A DNA stretch of 64,000 nt. It comes from Enterococcus sp. 9E7_DIV0242 (GTDB taxonomy: Bacteria > Bacillota > Bacilli > Lactobacillales > Enterococcaceae). Made by a program: the position numbers and the translations under genes. This document shows positions 1 to 9,924 of the stretch, one piece after another; the first letter of the stretch is position 1; each line of letters begins with the position of its first letter. The notes beneath the pieces were generated by a model, which saw nothing but the letters and a program-made list of their open reading frames with translations, was not told the DNA's origin and did not search any database. Location: the NCBI RefSeq assembly GCF_002140975.2, contig NZ_CP147247.1, positions 1,550,001 to 1,614,000 on the forward strand. The letters run 5' to 3'.

Positions 1-595
1 GTGCCAGTGTTGGGGTTTGAACACGTCCAGCAGATAAATTATCCTGATATTTTACCGTCAATGCACGTGTGACATTCAGCCCCACCAACCAGTCTGCTTT
101 TGCTCTAGCCAAAGCGGAATAATACAGATTGTCGTATTCTTTTGCCGGCCTTAATTTTTTAAAGCCATCGTTGATCGCCTTATCTGTTTGAGAGGATATC
201 CATAACCGTTTGACTGGTTTATCGAAGCGAATATATTCTAAAATCCATCGAGCGACCAGCTCCCCTTCACGTCCGGCATCTGTCGCGATAACCACTTCAC
301 CAATGTCTTTACGATTTGCCAGCTGCTTGATCGCTTTCAATTGATGACCCGTTTTAGGTAATGGCTTGATTCCTAACTGCTTTGGCAGCATCGGTAAGGT
401 CTCCATCTGCCAGCTTTGCCATTCTTTATTGATATCCTCCGGCATTTTCAGTCCTAATAAATGGCCCAAAGCCCACGTAACAATCGCGGTAGGACCTTCA
501 TAATAACTTTTATTTTTATTGTTAGCTTTTAAAACCCGGCTCAAATCTTTTGCTACACTAGGTTTTTCAGCAATGATCAATTGTTTTTTTGACAT
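1..595 (-). CDS. topB: DNA topoisomerase III, N-terminal part (runs off the window edge)
   Basis: Type IA topoisomerase that relaxes or decatenates DNA through a single-strand break. The translation begins MSKKQLIIAEKPSVAKDLSR, the Toprim start with its catalytic Glu in AEKPS, and continues to the acidic Toprim motif ATDAGREGE (about residue 104-112) and the SAGRVQTPTLA segment near the edge. About 198 of the roughly 700 residues usual for the family are present; the active-site Tyr lies outside the window. The start is an ATG preceded by AAAGGAG at good spacing. The protein is complete in frame with no sign of damage, so the truncation is only the window edge. Confidence 0.95.
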   Translation of the reverse strand, partial: MSKKQLIIAEKPSVAKDLSRVLKANNKNKSYYEGPTAIVTWALGHLLGLKMPEDINKEWQSWQMETLPMLPKQLGIKPLPKTGHQLKAIKQLANRKDIGEVVIATDAGREGELVARWILEYIRFDKPVKRLWISSQTDKAINDGFKKLRPAKEYDNLYYSALARAKADWLVGLNVTRALTVKYQDNLSAGRVQTPTLA

Positions 596-908
596 AGTGA
601 TCTCCTTTGTTTTTTCTCTGTAAATCCTATTTAAATCATACGCTTATGAAAACCATCTTCACTCTAAGACGGCCTGAGCTTAATCAAACTTTGACCTCTA
701 GTATATCTTTCATCAAAGGACAGTTCTGGTTCAATCAACAAAATTTACATATACTTCTGTATTATAACAAACCCCGAGGAAAAATTACCTATTTTTTTCA
801 ATCTAAAAATGAATCGGCCCAACTAAATAAAATCAACTTGATTATTCTTTGTTGTCCAGGATATGCAAATGGCTGAAGCAGAAATTGCCTCAGCCATCAC
901 CTATTCAC
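596..908. other. Intergenic stretch upstream of topB
   Basis: 313 bases with the topB ribosome binding site at the left end. A plus-strand frame of 89 codons exists here but has no recognisable composition or ribosome binding site. No clear promoter for topB could be placed with confidence. At 870-896 there is a hairpin described separately. Confidence 0.5.
870..896 (-). terminator. Hairpin after the DUF1033 gene, probable weak terminator
   Basis: Stem TGGCTGA / TCAGCCA plus inner GCA / TGC lies just beyond the stop codon of the minus-strand gene at 909. The T-run that follows on the minus strand is short (TTTGC), so termination efficiency is doubtful. Confidence 0.4.
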
Positions 909-1277
909 TTATCTTACAAGACTACTCTTGCAGCATTTTGGTTTTCCACACTGATCGGTGGTTTCATAGAGATCTTTCACACTTTCAAATGCGACCGGCT
1001 TATCATTTTGTAAAAGCGCTAATCCCATATATTGTTGGAGGTCTTCATCACATTCATCACACCAGCGTTCATCCCCATCATTCCAGAAAGCAGAAAGATA
1101 GTTTGGCTTAGCACTTGTATATGTATATTCTGATGAAATCTCCTGCCATTTTTGCAGGTAGTATGTAGCTGCCTCTTCCAAACAGTCAAATTCCTGTTTT
1201 TCCACAATGTCCTCGTGCCAATCCTCGAAAAACCACCATGGTTCGTTATCTCCGTACATTGTTATCACTTGGTACAC
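909..1277 (-). CDS. DUF1033 family protein
   Basis: Small acidic cytoplasmic protein of about 122 residues with an aromatic-rich N-terminus (YGDNEPWWFFEDW) and four Cys near the C-terminal half (WCDECDED and CGKPKCC), which could bind metal but this is inference. It resembles the DUF1033 family of Lactobacillales and Bacillales, whose function is unknown to me. A longer frame begins with TTG at 1304, but AGAGGTG sits six bases before a GTG at 1277, giving a start VYQVITMYGDNEPWW that fits the family start better, so I place the start there. It stands alone between topB and mnmA. Confidence 0.75.
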   Translation of the reverse strand: MYQVITMYGDNEPWWFFEDWHEDIVEKQEFDCLEEAATYYLQKWQEISSEYTYTSAKPNYLSAFWNDGDERWCDECDEDLQQYMGLALLQNDKPVAFESVKDLYETTDQCGKPKCCKSSLVR

Positions 1278-1458
1278 ATTTTTCACCTCTTTAAATTCGT
1301 ACAAATGCTATTGTAGTCAGTTCCACTCGAAGTTGCAAGTAATTGAACCGTTAAAAAACAACGGTTATTTATTAAATAACAATAAACAGAGAACCGAAAC
1401 CCGGTAAAGAACAAGGGCCCGGTCCATCTGCCATCGCTTTTAATCGATGGATTTCACT

Positions 1459-2595
<1,137 letters not shown>

Positions 2596-2650
2596 TCATA
2601 TAGATTCTGAAATATCCACGATTTGAAGGTCGCTGTTTCCAGTGATACTC

Positions 2651-2678
2651 ATTATACTAGGATTTTTTGAGATGTAAA
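2651..2678 (-). promoter_or_regulatory. Promoter of mnmA
   Basis: On the minus strand, TTTACA (-35, at 2673-2678) and TATAAT (-10, at 2651-2656) are separated by 16 bases, 70 bases upstream of the mnmA start codon. Confidence 0.65.
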
Positions 2679-2740
2679 GATGTTGACCATATCTGTAATT
2701 TCTTCTTTATAATCCAATCATTTCTCGTCTCCTATTCTCC

Positions 2741-3103
2741 TTATGTGTCCTTCAAGCGAATCAAAAGAACTCGTTCATCTAGCGTATAAGCAGCATTTTC
2801 GATCCATCTTTCATGCGCTATCGAGTAATCGACGATTTCAAGCGGCGGATCGAGGCTCACGTATTTATAGGCAGAACCCAATTCCTGCTTTTTCTGATTG
2901 CCCTCCTTGATCAACACATGATCCTTGACAACGGTGGAACAGAAAAGCGGTTCAATTGTCCTGCTTTGCCTCGAGTTGCCAGTTCTACTTTTCTTATTTG
3001 CTAGATAGACTAGACATTCTTTCCACCATTCATCTACTTGAAAATTAGTAGACTGGAAAGATAATAGTAGAATGGTATGCGTAAAGATAGTTAAAGGAAT
3101 TAG
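2741..3103 (-). pseudogene. Open reading frame without a proper start, probable gene remnant
   Basis: A frame of 120 sense codons is open on the minus strand between a TAG at 3104-3106 and a TAA at 2741-2743. It has protein-like composition (for example VDEWWKECLVYLANKK near its middle and SLDPPLEIVDYSIAHERWIE near its end). No ATG, GTG or TTG occurs in the first half; the first usable start is a GTG at 2917 (58 codons) with AAGGA four bases before it. I do not recognise the family. It may be the C-terminal end of a gene whose N-terminus has been lost, or a small gene starting at the GTG. Confidence 0.35.
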
Positions 3104-3104
3104 C

Positions 3105-3256
3105 TAATCGCAGAGGCAGCAACTACTAGTAGCGAGCTGCGTCGATGTCCGCTCAACACTCGTAGGCCCTAAACTGCGACGAGTCACAAGCGAGAATGCC
3201 TCAGTGGTAAACCACTGTTTTTCGAGCCTCTTCGAAGAGGCTTCGGCAGGAAAATG
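3105..3256. repeat. Structured intergenic element, family shared with 37330-37440
   Basis: Nested inverted repeats: outer GAGGCA (3112-3117) with TGCCTC (3199-3204), inner ACTCGT with ACGAGT, then CAGTGG-TAA-CCACTG and a CCTCTTCGAAGAGG hairpin. The right end (CAGTGG, CCACTG, TTTC, CTCTTCG, GAAAATGT in that order) recurs at 37378-37437, so this is a dispersed intergenic repeat rather than unique sequence. It lies between the gene remnant and the pgmB terminator. Confidence 0.5.
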
Positions 3257-3261
3257 TCCCC

Positions 3262-3320
3262 AAAAATAAAAAGGCAAGGCCTGTCATTCAGAAAATTTCT
3301 CTGCCTTGACGGCCTTGCCT
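3262..3320 (-). terminator. Terminator of the GH65/pgmB operon
   Basis: Stem AGGCAAGGCC (3272-3281) pairs with GGCCTTGCCT (3311-3320); on the minus strand the right arm is followed by TTTTTATTTTT. It begins 6 bases after the pgmB stop codon. Confidence 0.85.
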
Positions 3321-3325
3321 CTCTT

Positions 3326-3958
3326 CTATTTTACCAATTCATAAAGTCCCGCTACTACTTTGTCTGCTTCAGGAAGATTTTCCTTCGTGCCGATACCAAT
3401 CACATACATTCCTGCTGCTTTTCCTGCCTGTACACCAGCCTGAGCATCTTCAAAAACAATACAGTCCTCTGGAGATAGCCCCAAACCTTGCGCCGCTTTC
3501 AAGAAAACTTCCGGATCAGGCTTGGCATTTGTTACCTTTGTTCCGTCAATAATCACATCAAACAGCTCATAAATATTCAGGCTTTTCAATATGGAAACGG
3601 CATTTTTACTAGCTGATCCCAATGAGATCTTAACTCCTTCCTTCTTCAGTTGGAGAAGGTATTCCTTTGCCCCTTTTAGAAGCTCGTCTTCAGTCATATC
3701 TTTGATGAACGTCAGGTACCAGTCATTCTTCATTTCTCGCAATCGACTTTGCTCCAGCTCATCTTTTTCGATTCCACCTAGTTCTAAAAGAATCTCTAAT
3801 GAGCGGACACGGCTTACTCCCTTTAGTTGTTCGTTTTCCTCTTCAGTAAAATCAAAACCTAATTGATTTGCCAACTTTTTCCAAGCCAAATAGTGATATT
3901 TCGCTGTATCGACCAATACACCATCTAAATCAAAAATTGCACCCTTCATTGTTTCCAT
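3326..3958 (-). CDS. pgmB: Beta-phosphoglucomutase
   Basis: Converts beta-glucose 1-phosphate, the product of inverting GH65 phosphorylases, to glucose 6-phosphate. It is a HAD-superfamily enzyme: nucleophile motif FDLDGVLVDT near the start, cap-domain YHYLAWKKLA and GVSRVRSLEILLELGG typical of this subfamily, the SAS of motif II, Lys in TNAKPDPEVF and the acidic VFEDAQAG of motif IV. Length 210 residues is normal. The start ATG at 3958 follows GGAAGGTGGA by six bases and overlaps the end of the GH65 gene by 13 bases, indicating translational coupling. It is the last gene of the operon and supplies the step that brings the phosphorolysis product into glycolysis. Confidence 0.96.
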   Translation of the reverse strand: METMKGAIFDLDGVLVDTAKYHYLAWKKLANQLGFDFTEEENEQLKGVSRVRSLEILLELGGIEKDELEQSRLREMKNDWYLTFIKDMTEDELLKGAKEYLLQLKKEGVKISLGSASKNAVSILKSLNIYELFDVIIDGTKVTNAKPDPEVFLKAAQGLGLSPEDCIVFEDAQAGVQAGKAAGMYVIGIGTKENLPEADKVVAGLYELVK

Positions 3959-6129
3959 ACTTTTCCACCTTCCTTTGTTACTTCTACATGATAAATTTCT
4001 TCCTTCAATTGAACCTTGAAACGCATTTTCTGCCAGTGCTTTGGTAGTTTAGGGTTCACCGAAACTCTTCCCTCGCTGATTTTCAGACCAGCAAAGCCCA
4101 AAACAGCTGCCATCCAAGCACCACCATTAGCTGCCGGATGTGTACCGCCGATATAAATCGTCCCTGCAAATTGCTTGGATTCACCGGTCAAATCAACAGA
4201 TGCCGTCTTCATAAAGTACGGATAGGCCCACTCAGGATCACCAATGTCACAGGCTAGCAACGCATAGATGCAAGGGCTTAGTGAAGAACCATGCTCAGTT
4301 CTTGGCTCGTAATACTGCCAATTCTTCCGTTTGACTTCCTTGGCGTATTCTTCCTTGAATAACGTCAGTAATAAGACCACGTCTGCCTGTTTCAAGATTT
4401 GTGTATCTGCAGCAACCCCATAAGCTCCGCCCCAATACTCTTTTGGATCGATCAAGCGAGAACGAACCGTATCTACTGTCGTATCTTCTAGCTTAAAATA
4501 GCCATCAAACTGTTCGATTAGCCCCGTTTGATCATCTGGCTGAGGAACGTACAATGCTTTTTTCATATTTCTCAGCTGCTCTATCTCTTGCTCGTACGCC
4601 AATTTTTCAATCAACGCTGCTTTATACGTAGGGGAATCTTCCAGTTGCTCCAATACCTTCTCTGCAATATTGATCGTGTAGGCAGCCATTTTGTTGGTAT
4701 AGGCATTGTTATACACGCGTTCATGGTATTCATCCGGACCAATCACATCAATCAGTTCAAAACGTTCTTTTTCCGGTCGATAGTAAGCATACGAGTTGTA
4801 AAAGCGAGCACACTCAAGAATGACTTCTGCACCACCATTCATCAACAGCGCCAACTCTCCTGTCATCTGAAAGGTTTCCCAAATCCCATAAGCAACCGCC
4901 GCACTGATATGGATTTGCTTATCTCTAAAATACGTACGCATTGGACGTTGAGTAAATACATCCGTCACATTATAGTCAGAACAGGCATCTTGACCATTCT
5001 CTTGACTTTCCCATGCATAAAAAGCGCCACGAAAACCATATTCTGCTGCCTTAGCTCGTGCTCCATCTAACGTTTTTATACGATAATCTATCAAATTTTT
5101 AGCTGTTTCCGGTTCCGTATGAAGAAAGAATGGCAGCATAAACATTTCTGTATCCCAGAACACAGCCCCTTTATAGGTCTGACCAGATAATCCTCTGGCC
5201 GGGATCGAAGTCGCCTGTGAGTTCCGAGGAGCAATGATCATCAACTGATAAATACTATATCGTAACGCTAACTGAGCTTCGTCATCTCCTTCAATTTCAA
5301 CATCAGCCATCGACCAACGCTGTGCCCATTCTTGCTGATGCTCCTTCTTCAGCGCCTGATACCCTTTCTGGTTCGCTGAATGACTTGCCTTTACAGCATA
5401 TTTTAGAGGTTCCGCCACATCCTGAGAGGTATAAATAGCGATTGACTTTGTAAAATGATAGGTCTGTCCCGCTTGCGCAACAAACTCGATTTGTCGAAAT
5501 ATTCCCTTCTCTGTTTCAAAAATCCGCTGCGTGCCTTCAAAATCTGTAGTAAGAGTATCTGCAACTGTGATCGTATGCTTCATTTCACCACTGATCGCTG
5601 ACAGTCCGAGCGTCTGTCCCTCTGAATAATGACTATACTCAAATAAATGAGGACCATTGATATCCCAGACATCACCATCGATTCCCGTGACTAAACGTAT
5701 ATTCGTAGTATTCTCTAAACAGAAAGAATAGGACATCAGCAGTAAATGCTTGTCTGTACCACTTGCGAATCGCTCGCTTACAACCCTTACCTCCCCAGAT
5801 TTACCAGAGAAAACCGTTCTGCGTTGGTGAAGTGCCTGATGCATATCTATTTGCTGCTGATGTGCACATACTTCCTTCGTTCGAAGATCATACGGATCAC
5901 CATCAACAAATAACTGCGTGTACAAACCATTGGGGGCATTGATTGGTTCCCGCCAAGAAGCTCCTTGCTGATCGTAAATACCAGACAAATTACACGCTGG
6001 TAACTCGCTTTTATCATACTCCTCCATCGTTCCTCGATACCCAAAGTACCCATTTCCTATTAAAAATTTATTGCCAAAATCAATCGTTTTTTCAAGCTGT
6101 CTGCCTTCTTCTGAAATCAACCAACTCAT
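3946..6129 (-). CDS. GH65 glycoside phosphorylase (nigerose/kojibiose-phosphorylase-like)
   Basis: Inverting phosphorylase that splits an alpha-glucosyl disaccharide or oligosaccharide with phosphate to give beta-glucose 1-phosphate. Of 727 residues, the N-terminal beta-sandwich occupies about 1-270, the (alpha/alpha)6 barrel about 290-660. The sugar-binding WDTE is at 325-328, the general acid should be Glu467 in GPDEYHERVYNNAYTN, and the phosphate-binding segment is TEHGSSLSP. The central ACSDYNVTDVF and PMRTYFRDKQIHIS stretches differ from the second GH65 next door and from classical maltose phosphorylase, so the two are not recent duplicates. Linkage cannot be decided from sequence. AAGGAGGAAAATC precedes the ATG. 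It is separated from the upstream GH65 by a terminator hairpin. Confidence 0.9.
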   Translation of the reverse strand: MSWLISEEGRQLEKTIDFGNKFLIGNGYFGYRGTMEEYDKSELPACNLSGIYDQQGASWREPINAPNGLYTQLFVDGDPYDLRTKEVCAHQQQIDMHQALHQRRTVFSGKSGEVRVVSERFASGTDKHLLLMSYSFCLENTTNIRLVTGIDGDVWDINGPHLFEYSHYSEGQTLGLSAISGEMKHTITVADTLTTDFEGTQRIFETEKGIFRQIEFVAQAGQTYHFTKSIAIYTSQDVAEPLKYAVKASHSANQKGYQALKKEHQQEWAQRWSMADVEIEGDDEAQLALRYSIYQLMIIAPRNSQATSIPARGLSGQTYKGAVFWDTEMFMLPFFLHTEPETAKNLIDYRIKTLDGARAKAAEYGFRGAFYAWESQENGQDACSDYNVTDVFTQRPMRTYFRDKQIHISAAVAYGIWETFQMTGELALLMNGGAEVILECARFYNSYAYYRPEKERFELIDVIGPDEYHERVYNNAYTNKMAAYTINIAEKVLEQLEDSPTYKAALIEKLAYEQEIEQLRNMKKALYVPQPDDQTGLIEQFDGYFKLEDTTVDTVRSRLIDPKEYWGGAYGVAADTQILKQADVVLLLTLFKEEYAKEVKRKNWQYYEPRTEHGSSLSPCIYALLACDIGDPEWAYPYFMKTASVDLTGESKQFAGTIYIGGTHPAANGGAWMAAVLGFAGLKISEGRVSVNPKLPKHWQKMRFKVQLKEEIYHVEVTKEGGKVWKQ

Positions 6130-6426
6130 GATTTTCCTCCTTGATCTTTTCCTGCTATTCTATTGGCAGCTTTTTTCTATCCATCACTCATTCGATTTAA
6201 AAGACTAAATTATTCTCTACTGCAATCCACTTGTGACTCGTACCCCTGACTGTTAAAAAAAGAGATGGACGGCTATTGCTTCGCTATCCATCTCTTTTAT
6301 CAGCTATCACACTCAGTTCATTTGACCTAGTGCATCAATTTTATAGTTCGTTCTTTCACTCTCGTTTTTCTGATCTTTGTTGTTGAACGATCGCTTGTTC
6401 AACTAAGCTGGCTACATCTGAGACGC
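6130..6426. other. Gap between the two GH65 genes
   Basis: 297 bases. Besides the terminator at 6254-6299 there is a small GAACAAGCGATCGTTC hairpin nearer the upstream gene (about 6382-6397). Between the terminator and the downstream GH65 start a weak promoter-like pair, TTGCAG and TTTAAA, can be seen on the minus strand. The downstream GH65-pgmB pair may therefore be expressed partly on its own. Confidence 0.4.
6254..6299 (-). terminator. Intra-operon terminator between the two GH65 genes
   Basis: AGAGATGGA (6261-6269) pairs with TCCATCTCT (6287-6295). Both flanks are T-runs on one strand or the other, so it could act in both directions; on the minus strand it is followed by TTTTTTT. It should reduce read-through from the upstream GH65 into the downstream GH65-pgmB pair. 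Confidence 0.8.
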
Positions 6427-8730
6427 TTACTGATTGGCTGGGACAGCTAATTCTATTCCCTCACTATCAATCAACCGCTCTTCACCATATACAGATAATA
6501 GAAGCGGTTCTCCACTTACGACACGGATAGAAGCGGCTTCCGTGCTCGCCATCACTTCAATAATCCGTTTTCGATATTCGATTCGGAAAGTGTACCCCTT
6601 CCATTGCTTTGGCACTACAGGATGAAGCATCAGCTGATCGCCATCACTGCGCAAGCCGCCAAAACCGTAAACAATATTCATCCAAGCCGCAGCAATTGAG
6701 GTTGTATGCAGCCCTTCATTTGTATTTCGATTGTAGTTATCCAAATCCATTCGTGTCGCAAAGCTGAAGAAATCAAACGCTTCATCCACCCTTCCCAATT
6801 CAGCCGCCAAGACAGAGTGAATGGATGGTGACAGCGACGATTCATGAATCGTCCTCGGTTCATAATACGCATAATTCACTTGCTTAGATTCCTTAGAAAA
6901 GCGCTGATTATATAGGAATTGGAACATTAGCACATCTGGTTGCTTGATCATATCATTTCGATAAATGCGGTCATAAGACCAATGACTGTATAGTGGAAAA
7001 TCCGAAATCGGAATCTTATCAATATCGATATGCGGCAAATCAAAATACCCTTCGTGCTGCTCGATCACACCATCGGAACGTTCAAAGAAAAGTGTTTCTT
7101 CTGCACATTTTTGCCAATGCTGCCATTCCTGTTCAGTCAATTTGATTTTATCCATCAACTGTCCCAACTGCTCAGGAGCATCAACACTCATTTTCTCTAA
7201 AACTTTGATCGTGTATTCAAATGTTTGCTGAGCCATATAATTGGTATACGCATTGTGATTGACCATCACTTGAAACTCATCGGGTCCCATCACTCCATAA
7301 AAACCAAATTTTTTCGTTAATTGACTCCAATCTCCTCGAGATTCCAAAAATCTAGCGATTTCCACCAGCATTTCAATTCCATGCCCGTAAAGAAATGCTC
7401 GGTCATCCGTTAAATGAACATAGTGCCAAATGCCGTAAGCAACACCTGTACTTGGCTGAAACTGGGTACTCGCATGCTGCCAGAGATCACAAGCTTCCTC
7501 CCCATTTAATGTAGCAATCGGATAGCAGGCACCGATACAGTCTAAATCACGTGCTCTTCTTCTAGCTGCATCTAATGTCGAATAACGGAATTCCAACAAA
7601 TTCTTCGCCGCTTTTGGGTTGTTGAACAAATAATACGGTAGACAACAGGTCTCTGTATCCCAGAAAGCATGACCACTATATGCTTCGCCAGTCAGTCCTT
7701 TCGCGCCAATATTGTTGGAAGGATTTTGCCCATGATAGGTCTGTTGAAGCTGGAAAATACAGAAACGAATCCCTTGCTGATTCTTATCATCCCCATCGAT
7801 CTGAATATCAAAACGATCCCAAATAGTCGACCAGTAGTCTTTCTGTTCCTGTTGTGCCTGTTCATAGCCGGATGTCACTGACTCATTTAAAACAGTACTT
7901 CCCTCTGACCATAACACTTCTTCTCTAACTTCCTGCTTTTTGATTACATTTACAACAAGCTTCTCAACAACGGCTTCTTTTCCTTCTAATAAAGGCAGAA
8001 TCAGTTCGTAACCAATTTTCTTTTCTGATTCGATCCGTTGCTTTTGATATTCTTGATTGACCGTCAGATGAAATCCTGTAAAAATCTGCTGCTTGGTCGT
8101 AAGCGTCTGCCCAATAATGGCCAGATCCCCTGCCTTATTCAGCACACCCTTTTTCTGTTCTTGCCAAAAAGAAACAGGTTCTTCTCCATGCATCGTATTG
8201 AAATCGACTCCTAGCTTCACTTGAATAGTTCCTGAAAAATTCAATGGCTCAAAAGAGATTCTTTGATAGCCATTTGTCGATTTTTCCATATGAAGAAAGC
8301 GTTCAAAAGTTAGTTTCAGCTGTTTCCCCGTTTGAGTTATCCAGATAAAAGAACGAGTCAATCTACCTGTCCTCAAATCTAGCTCACGATAAAAATCTTT
8401 CAGCTGGATCGTGTTCATATCCAGTTGCTCATCATCCAGTTGAATAGACGTATCTAACCAATTTACAGCGTTCAGCATAAAATGCGGTTTCGTTACAATT
8501 CCCTTATAGTGAGATAAGGCTTCCTTTCGACTATACTCATAAATCCCATTGAAATAGTTTCCTAAAAGGCTATCGCCGGATGTCCCTTCTTCAAAATAGC
8601 CACGTACACCCATATACTCATTTCCTAAGGAAAAAATCGATTCAGATACTCGCTCATACTTTGGGTCGAAGCCTTCTTCAATGATTTTCCAGGGATCTAG
8701 TTTAAAATAATCATCTGCAGCTTTTGCCAT
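6427..8730 (-). CDS. GH65 glycoside phosphorylase (second type)
   Basis: A second GH65 enzyme of 767 residues. It carries the family signatures SLGNEYMGVRGYFEEG near the start, HAFWDTETCCLPYYLF, GVMGPDEFQVMVNHNAYTNYM with the presumed general-acid Glu, and TIHESSLSPSIHS for phosphate. The closest family members I know are annotated as kojibiose or other alpha-glucoside phosphorylases; the substrate is not decidable by eye. A longer frame starts at 8793 after AAGGGTG and would add 21 residues (MDILGSCFKK...). I prefer the ATG at 8730, preceded by GGTGGTG at eight bases, because homologues begin close to KAADDYFKLDPWKIIEEGF. The gene follows lacI by about 100 bases. Confidence 0.9.
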   Translation of the reverse strand: MAKAADDYFKLDPWKIIEEGFDPKYERVSESIFSLGNEYMGVRGYFEEGTSGDSLLGNYFNGIYEYSRKEALSHYKGIVTKPHFMLNAVNWLDTSIQLDDEQLDMNTIQLKDFYRELDLRTGRLTRSFIWITQTGKQLKLTFERFLHMEKSTNGYQRISFEPLNFSGTIQVKLGVDFNTMHGEEPVSFWQEQKKGVLNKAGDLAIIGQTLTTKQQIFTGFHLTVNQEYQKQRIESEKKIGYELILPLLEGKEAVVEKLVVNVIKKQEVREEVLWSEGSTVLNESVTSGYEQAQQEQKDYWSTIWDRFDIQIDGDDKNQQGIRFCIFQLQQTYHGQNPSNNIGAKGLTGEAYSGHAFWDTETCCLPYYLFNNPKAAKNLLEFRYSTLDAARRRARDLDCIGACYPIATLNGEEACDLWQHASTQFQPSTGVAYGIWHYVHLTDDRAFLYGHGIEMLVEIARFLESRGDWSQLTKKFGFYGVMGPDEFQVMVNHNAYTNYMAQQTFEYTIKVLEKMSVDAPEQLGQLMDKIKLTEQEWQHWQKCAEETLFFERSDGVIEQHEGYFDLPHIDIDKIPISDFPLYSHWSYDRIYRNDMIKQPDVLMFQFLYNQRFSKESKQVNYAYYEPRTIHESSLSPSIHSVLAAELGRVDEAFDFFSFATRMDLDNYNRNTNEGLHTTSIAAAWMNIVYGFGGLRSDGDQLMLHPVVPKQWKGYTFRIEYRKRIIEVMASTEAASIRVVSGEPLLLSVYGEERLIDSEGIELAVPANQ

Positions 8731-8826
8731 AGAATATACACCACCATTTTTATTTAAAGTACGTTTTTTGAAACAAGAGCCGAGGATGTCCATAAAAACA
8801 CCCTTGTCCTATCTCATTTCTCTTGC

Positions 8827-9852
8827 TTAATTGATTTTTGTTACTGAACGGCGAACAATCAATTCACCTGAAAGTAAATACAATGGTTGGACCTCCTGAT
8901 CCAACTGATTGATGATAGCGATAAGCTTCAACAAGGCCATCTCACCTTTTTTCACATGGTCCAAGCGAATCGTCGTCAACGGCGGATCATTGATTTCCGC
9001 ATAACGAATATCATCAAAGCCGATAATGGAAATTTTCTCTTTGTCATATTGTCCCTGTTCCTTCAAAAAATGAATGAAGGAAGCTGCTAAAAAATCCGCA
9101 GTTACAACAACAGCTGTAAACTCATGCAATTGCTTCGCCATTTTTTCGAACTCACCACGATGAAACAAAAGCTTGCGATTAAAACTTAGCGTATGGTTCT
9201 TCAACGCCTTCTTGAATCCTTGATAACGCTGCTCGATAACCCCAGTTGTATCTTCATCAAACGGGTATGTTAGAAAAGCAAATCTTTCATGACCATTTTC
9301 AATCAGAAACTCTGTTGCAATCGTTCCAGCTTCAAAGTCGTCCGAATTGATAAACACCCGATTGTGTTCATGTTCAATGAGATACTCTTTTTTGTTTGCT
9401 AAGTGCGTATCAACAAATACGATCGGCGTCTGAATGATTTTATTGATTTCACTATAAAATTGCGGAGAAACACCTACAGCAATAAACCCTTCGAATTTCC
9501 AATTTCTTTGAACCGCTTCCACATCTTCAACAGAAGTAACATTATGGATCAGTGTAAACATTCCGGCTTCTTTCGCCTTACGTTCGATTCCTTCCAAAAC
9601 TTCTGTAACAAAGGGATCTGAGAAATCCACATCTACTTTATCAGAATAATACAATAGACCGATCAGCTTGGATGAAGATTGGACTAAAGCCCGTGCATTC
9701 ATATTGGGTGTATAGTTATATTTCTTTATGATTTCTTCGATTAGTTCAATTTTATCCTTGGAAACTCGATGGGCTTTCTTATTAATGACATTGGAAACGG
9801 TCGTTACACTCACGCCTGCTTCCTTGGCAATCTGTTTGATTGTTACCCGCAT
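8827..9852 (-). CDS. LacI-family transcriptional regulator of the phosphorylase operon
   Basis: DNA-binding repressor with an N-terminal helix-turn-helix (VTIKQIAKEAGVSVTTVSNVINKK, first 30 residues), hinge helix NMNARALVQSSSKLIGLLYY and a periplasmic-binding-protein-like effector domain of about 280 residues. Length about 341 is normal. A frame with GTG at 9861 exists; the ATG at 9852 follows GGTG at six bases and gives the usual start MRVTIKQIA. It lies inside the operon it probably controls, and two identical 14-bp palindromes GTTTAACGTTAAAC at the operon promoter are the expected type of LacI operator. The inducer is probably the transported disaccharide or its phosphorolysis product (inference). 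Confidence 0.93.
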   Translation of the reverse strand: MRVTIKQIAKEAGVSVTTVSNVINKKAHRVSKDKIELIEEIIKKYNYTPNMNARALVQSSSKLIGLLYYSDKVDVDFSDPFVTEVLEGIERKAKEAGMFTLIHNVTSVEDVEAVQRNWKFEGFIAVGVSPQFYSEINKIIQTPIVFVDTHLANKKEYLIEHEHNRVFINSDDFEAGTIATEFLIENGHERFAFLTYPFDEDTTGVIEQRYQGFKKALKNHTLSFNRKLLFHRGEFEKMAKQLHEFTAVVVTADFLAASFIHFLKEQGQYDKEKISIIGFDDIRYAEINDPPLTTIRLDHVKKGEMALLKLIAIINQLDQEVQPLYLLSGELIVRRSVTKIN

Positions 9853-9924
9853 ATTCTTCACCGTCTTCTTGTTTATTTACAACTATTATATCTATAACTC
9901 AAAATAGTATGCAAACTTTCTTTT

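Noticed and set aside
607..876. 89-codon plus-strand frame between topB and the DUF1033 gene
   Set aside because: No ribosome binding site, odd composition (runs of Asn, Gln, Phe), overlaps leader and terminator sequences of flanking minus-strand genes.
1429..1450. CCATCG / CGATGG hairpin after mnmA as terminator
   Set aside because: Six-base stem with no following T-run on the minus strand.
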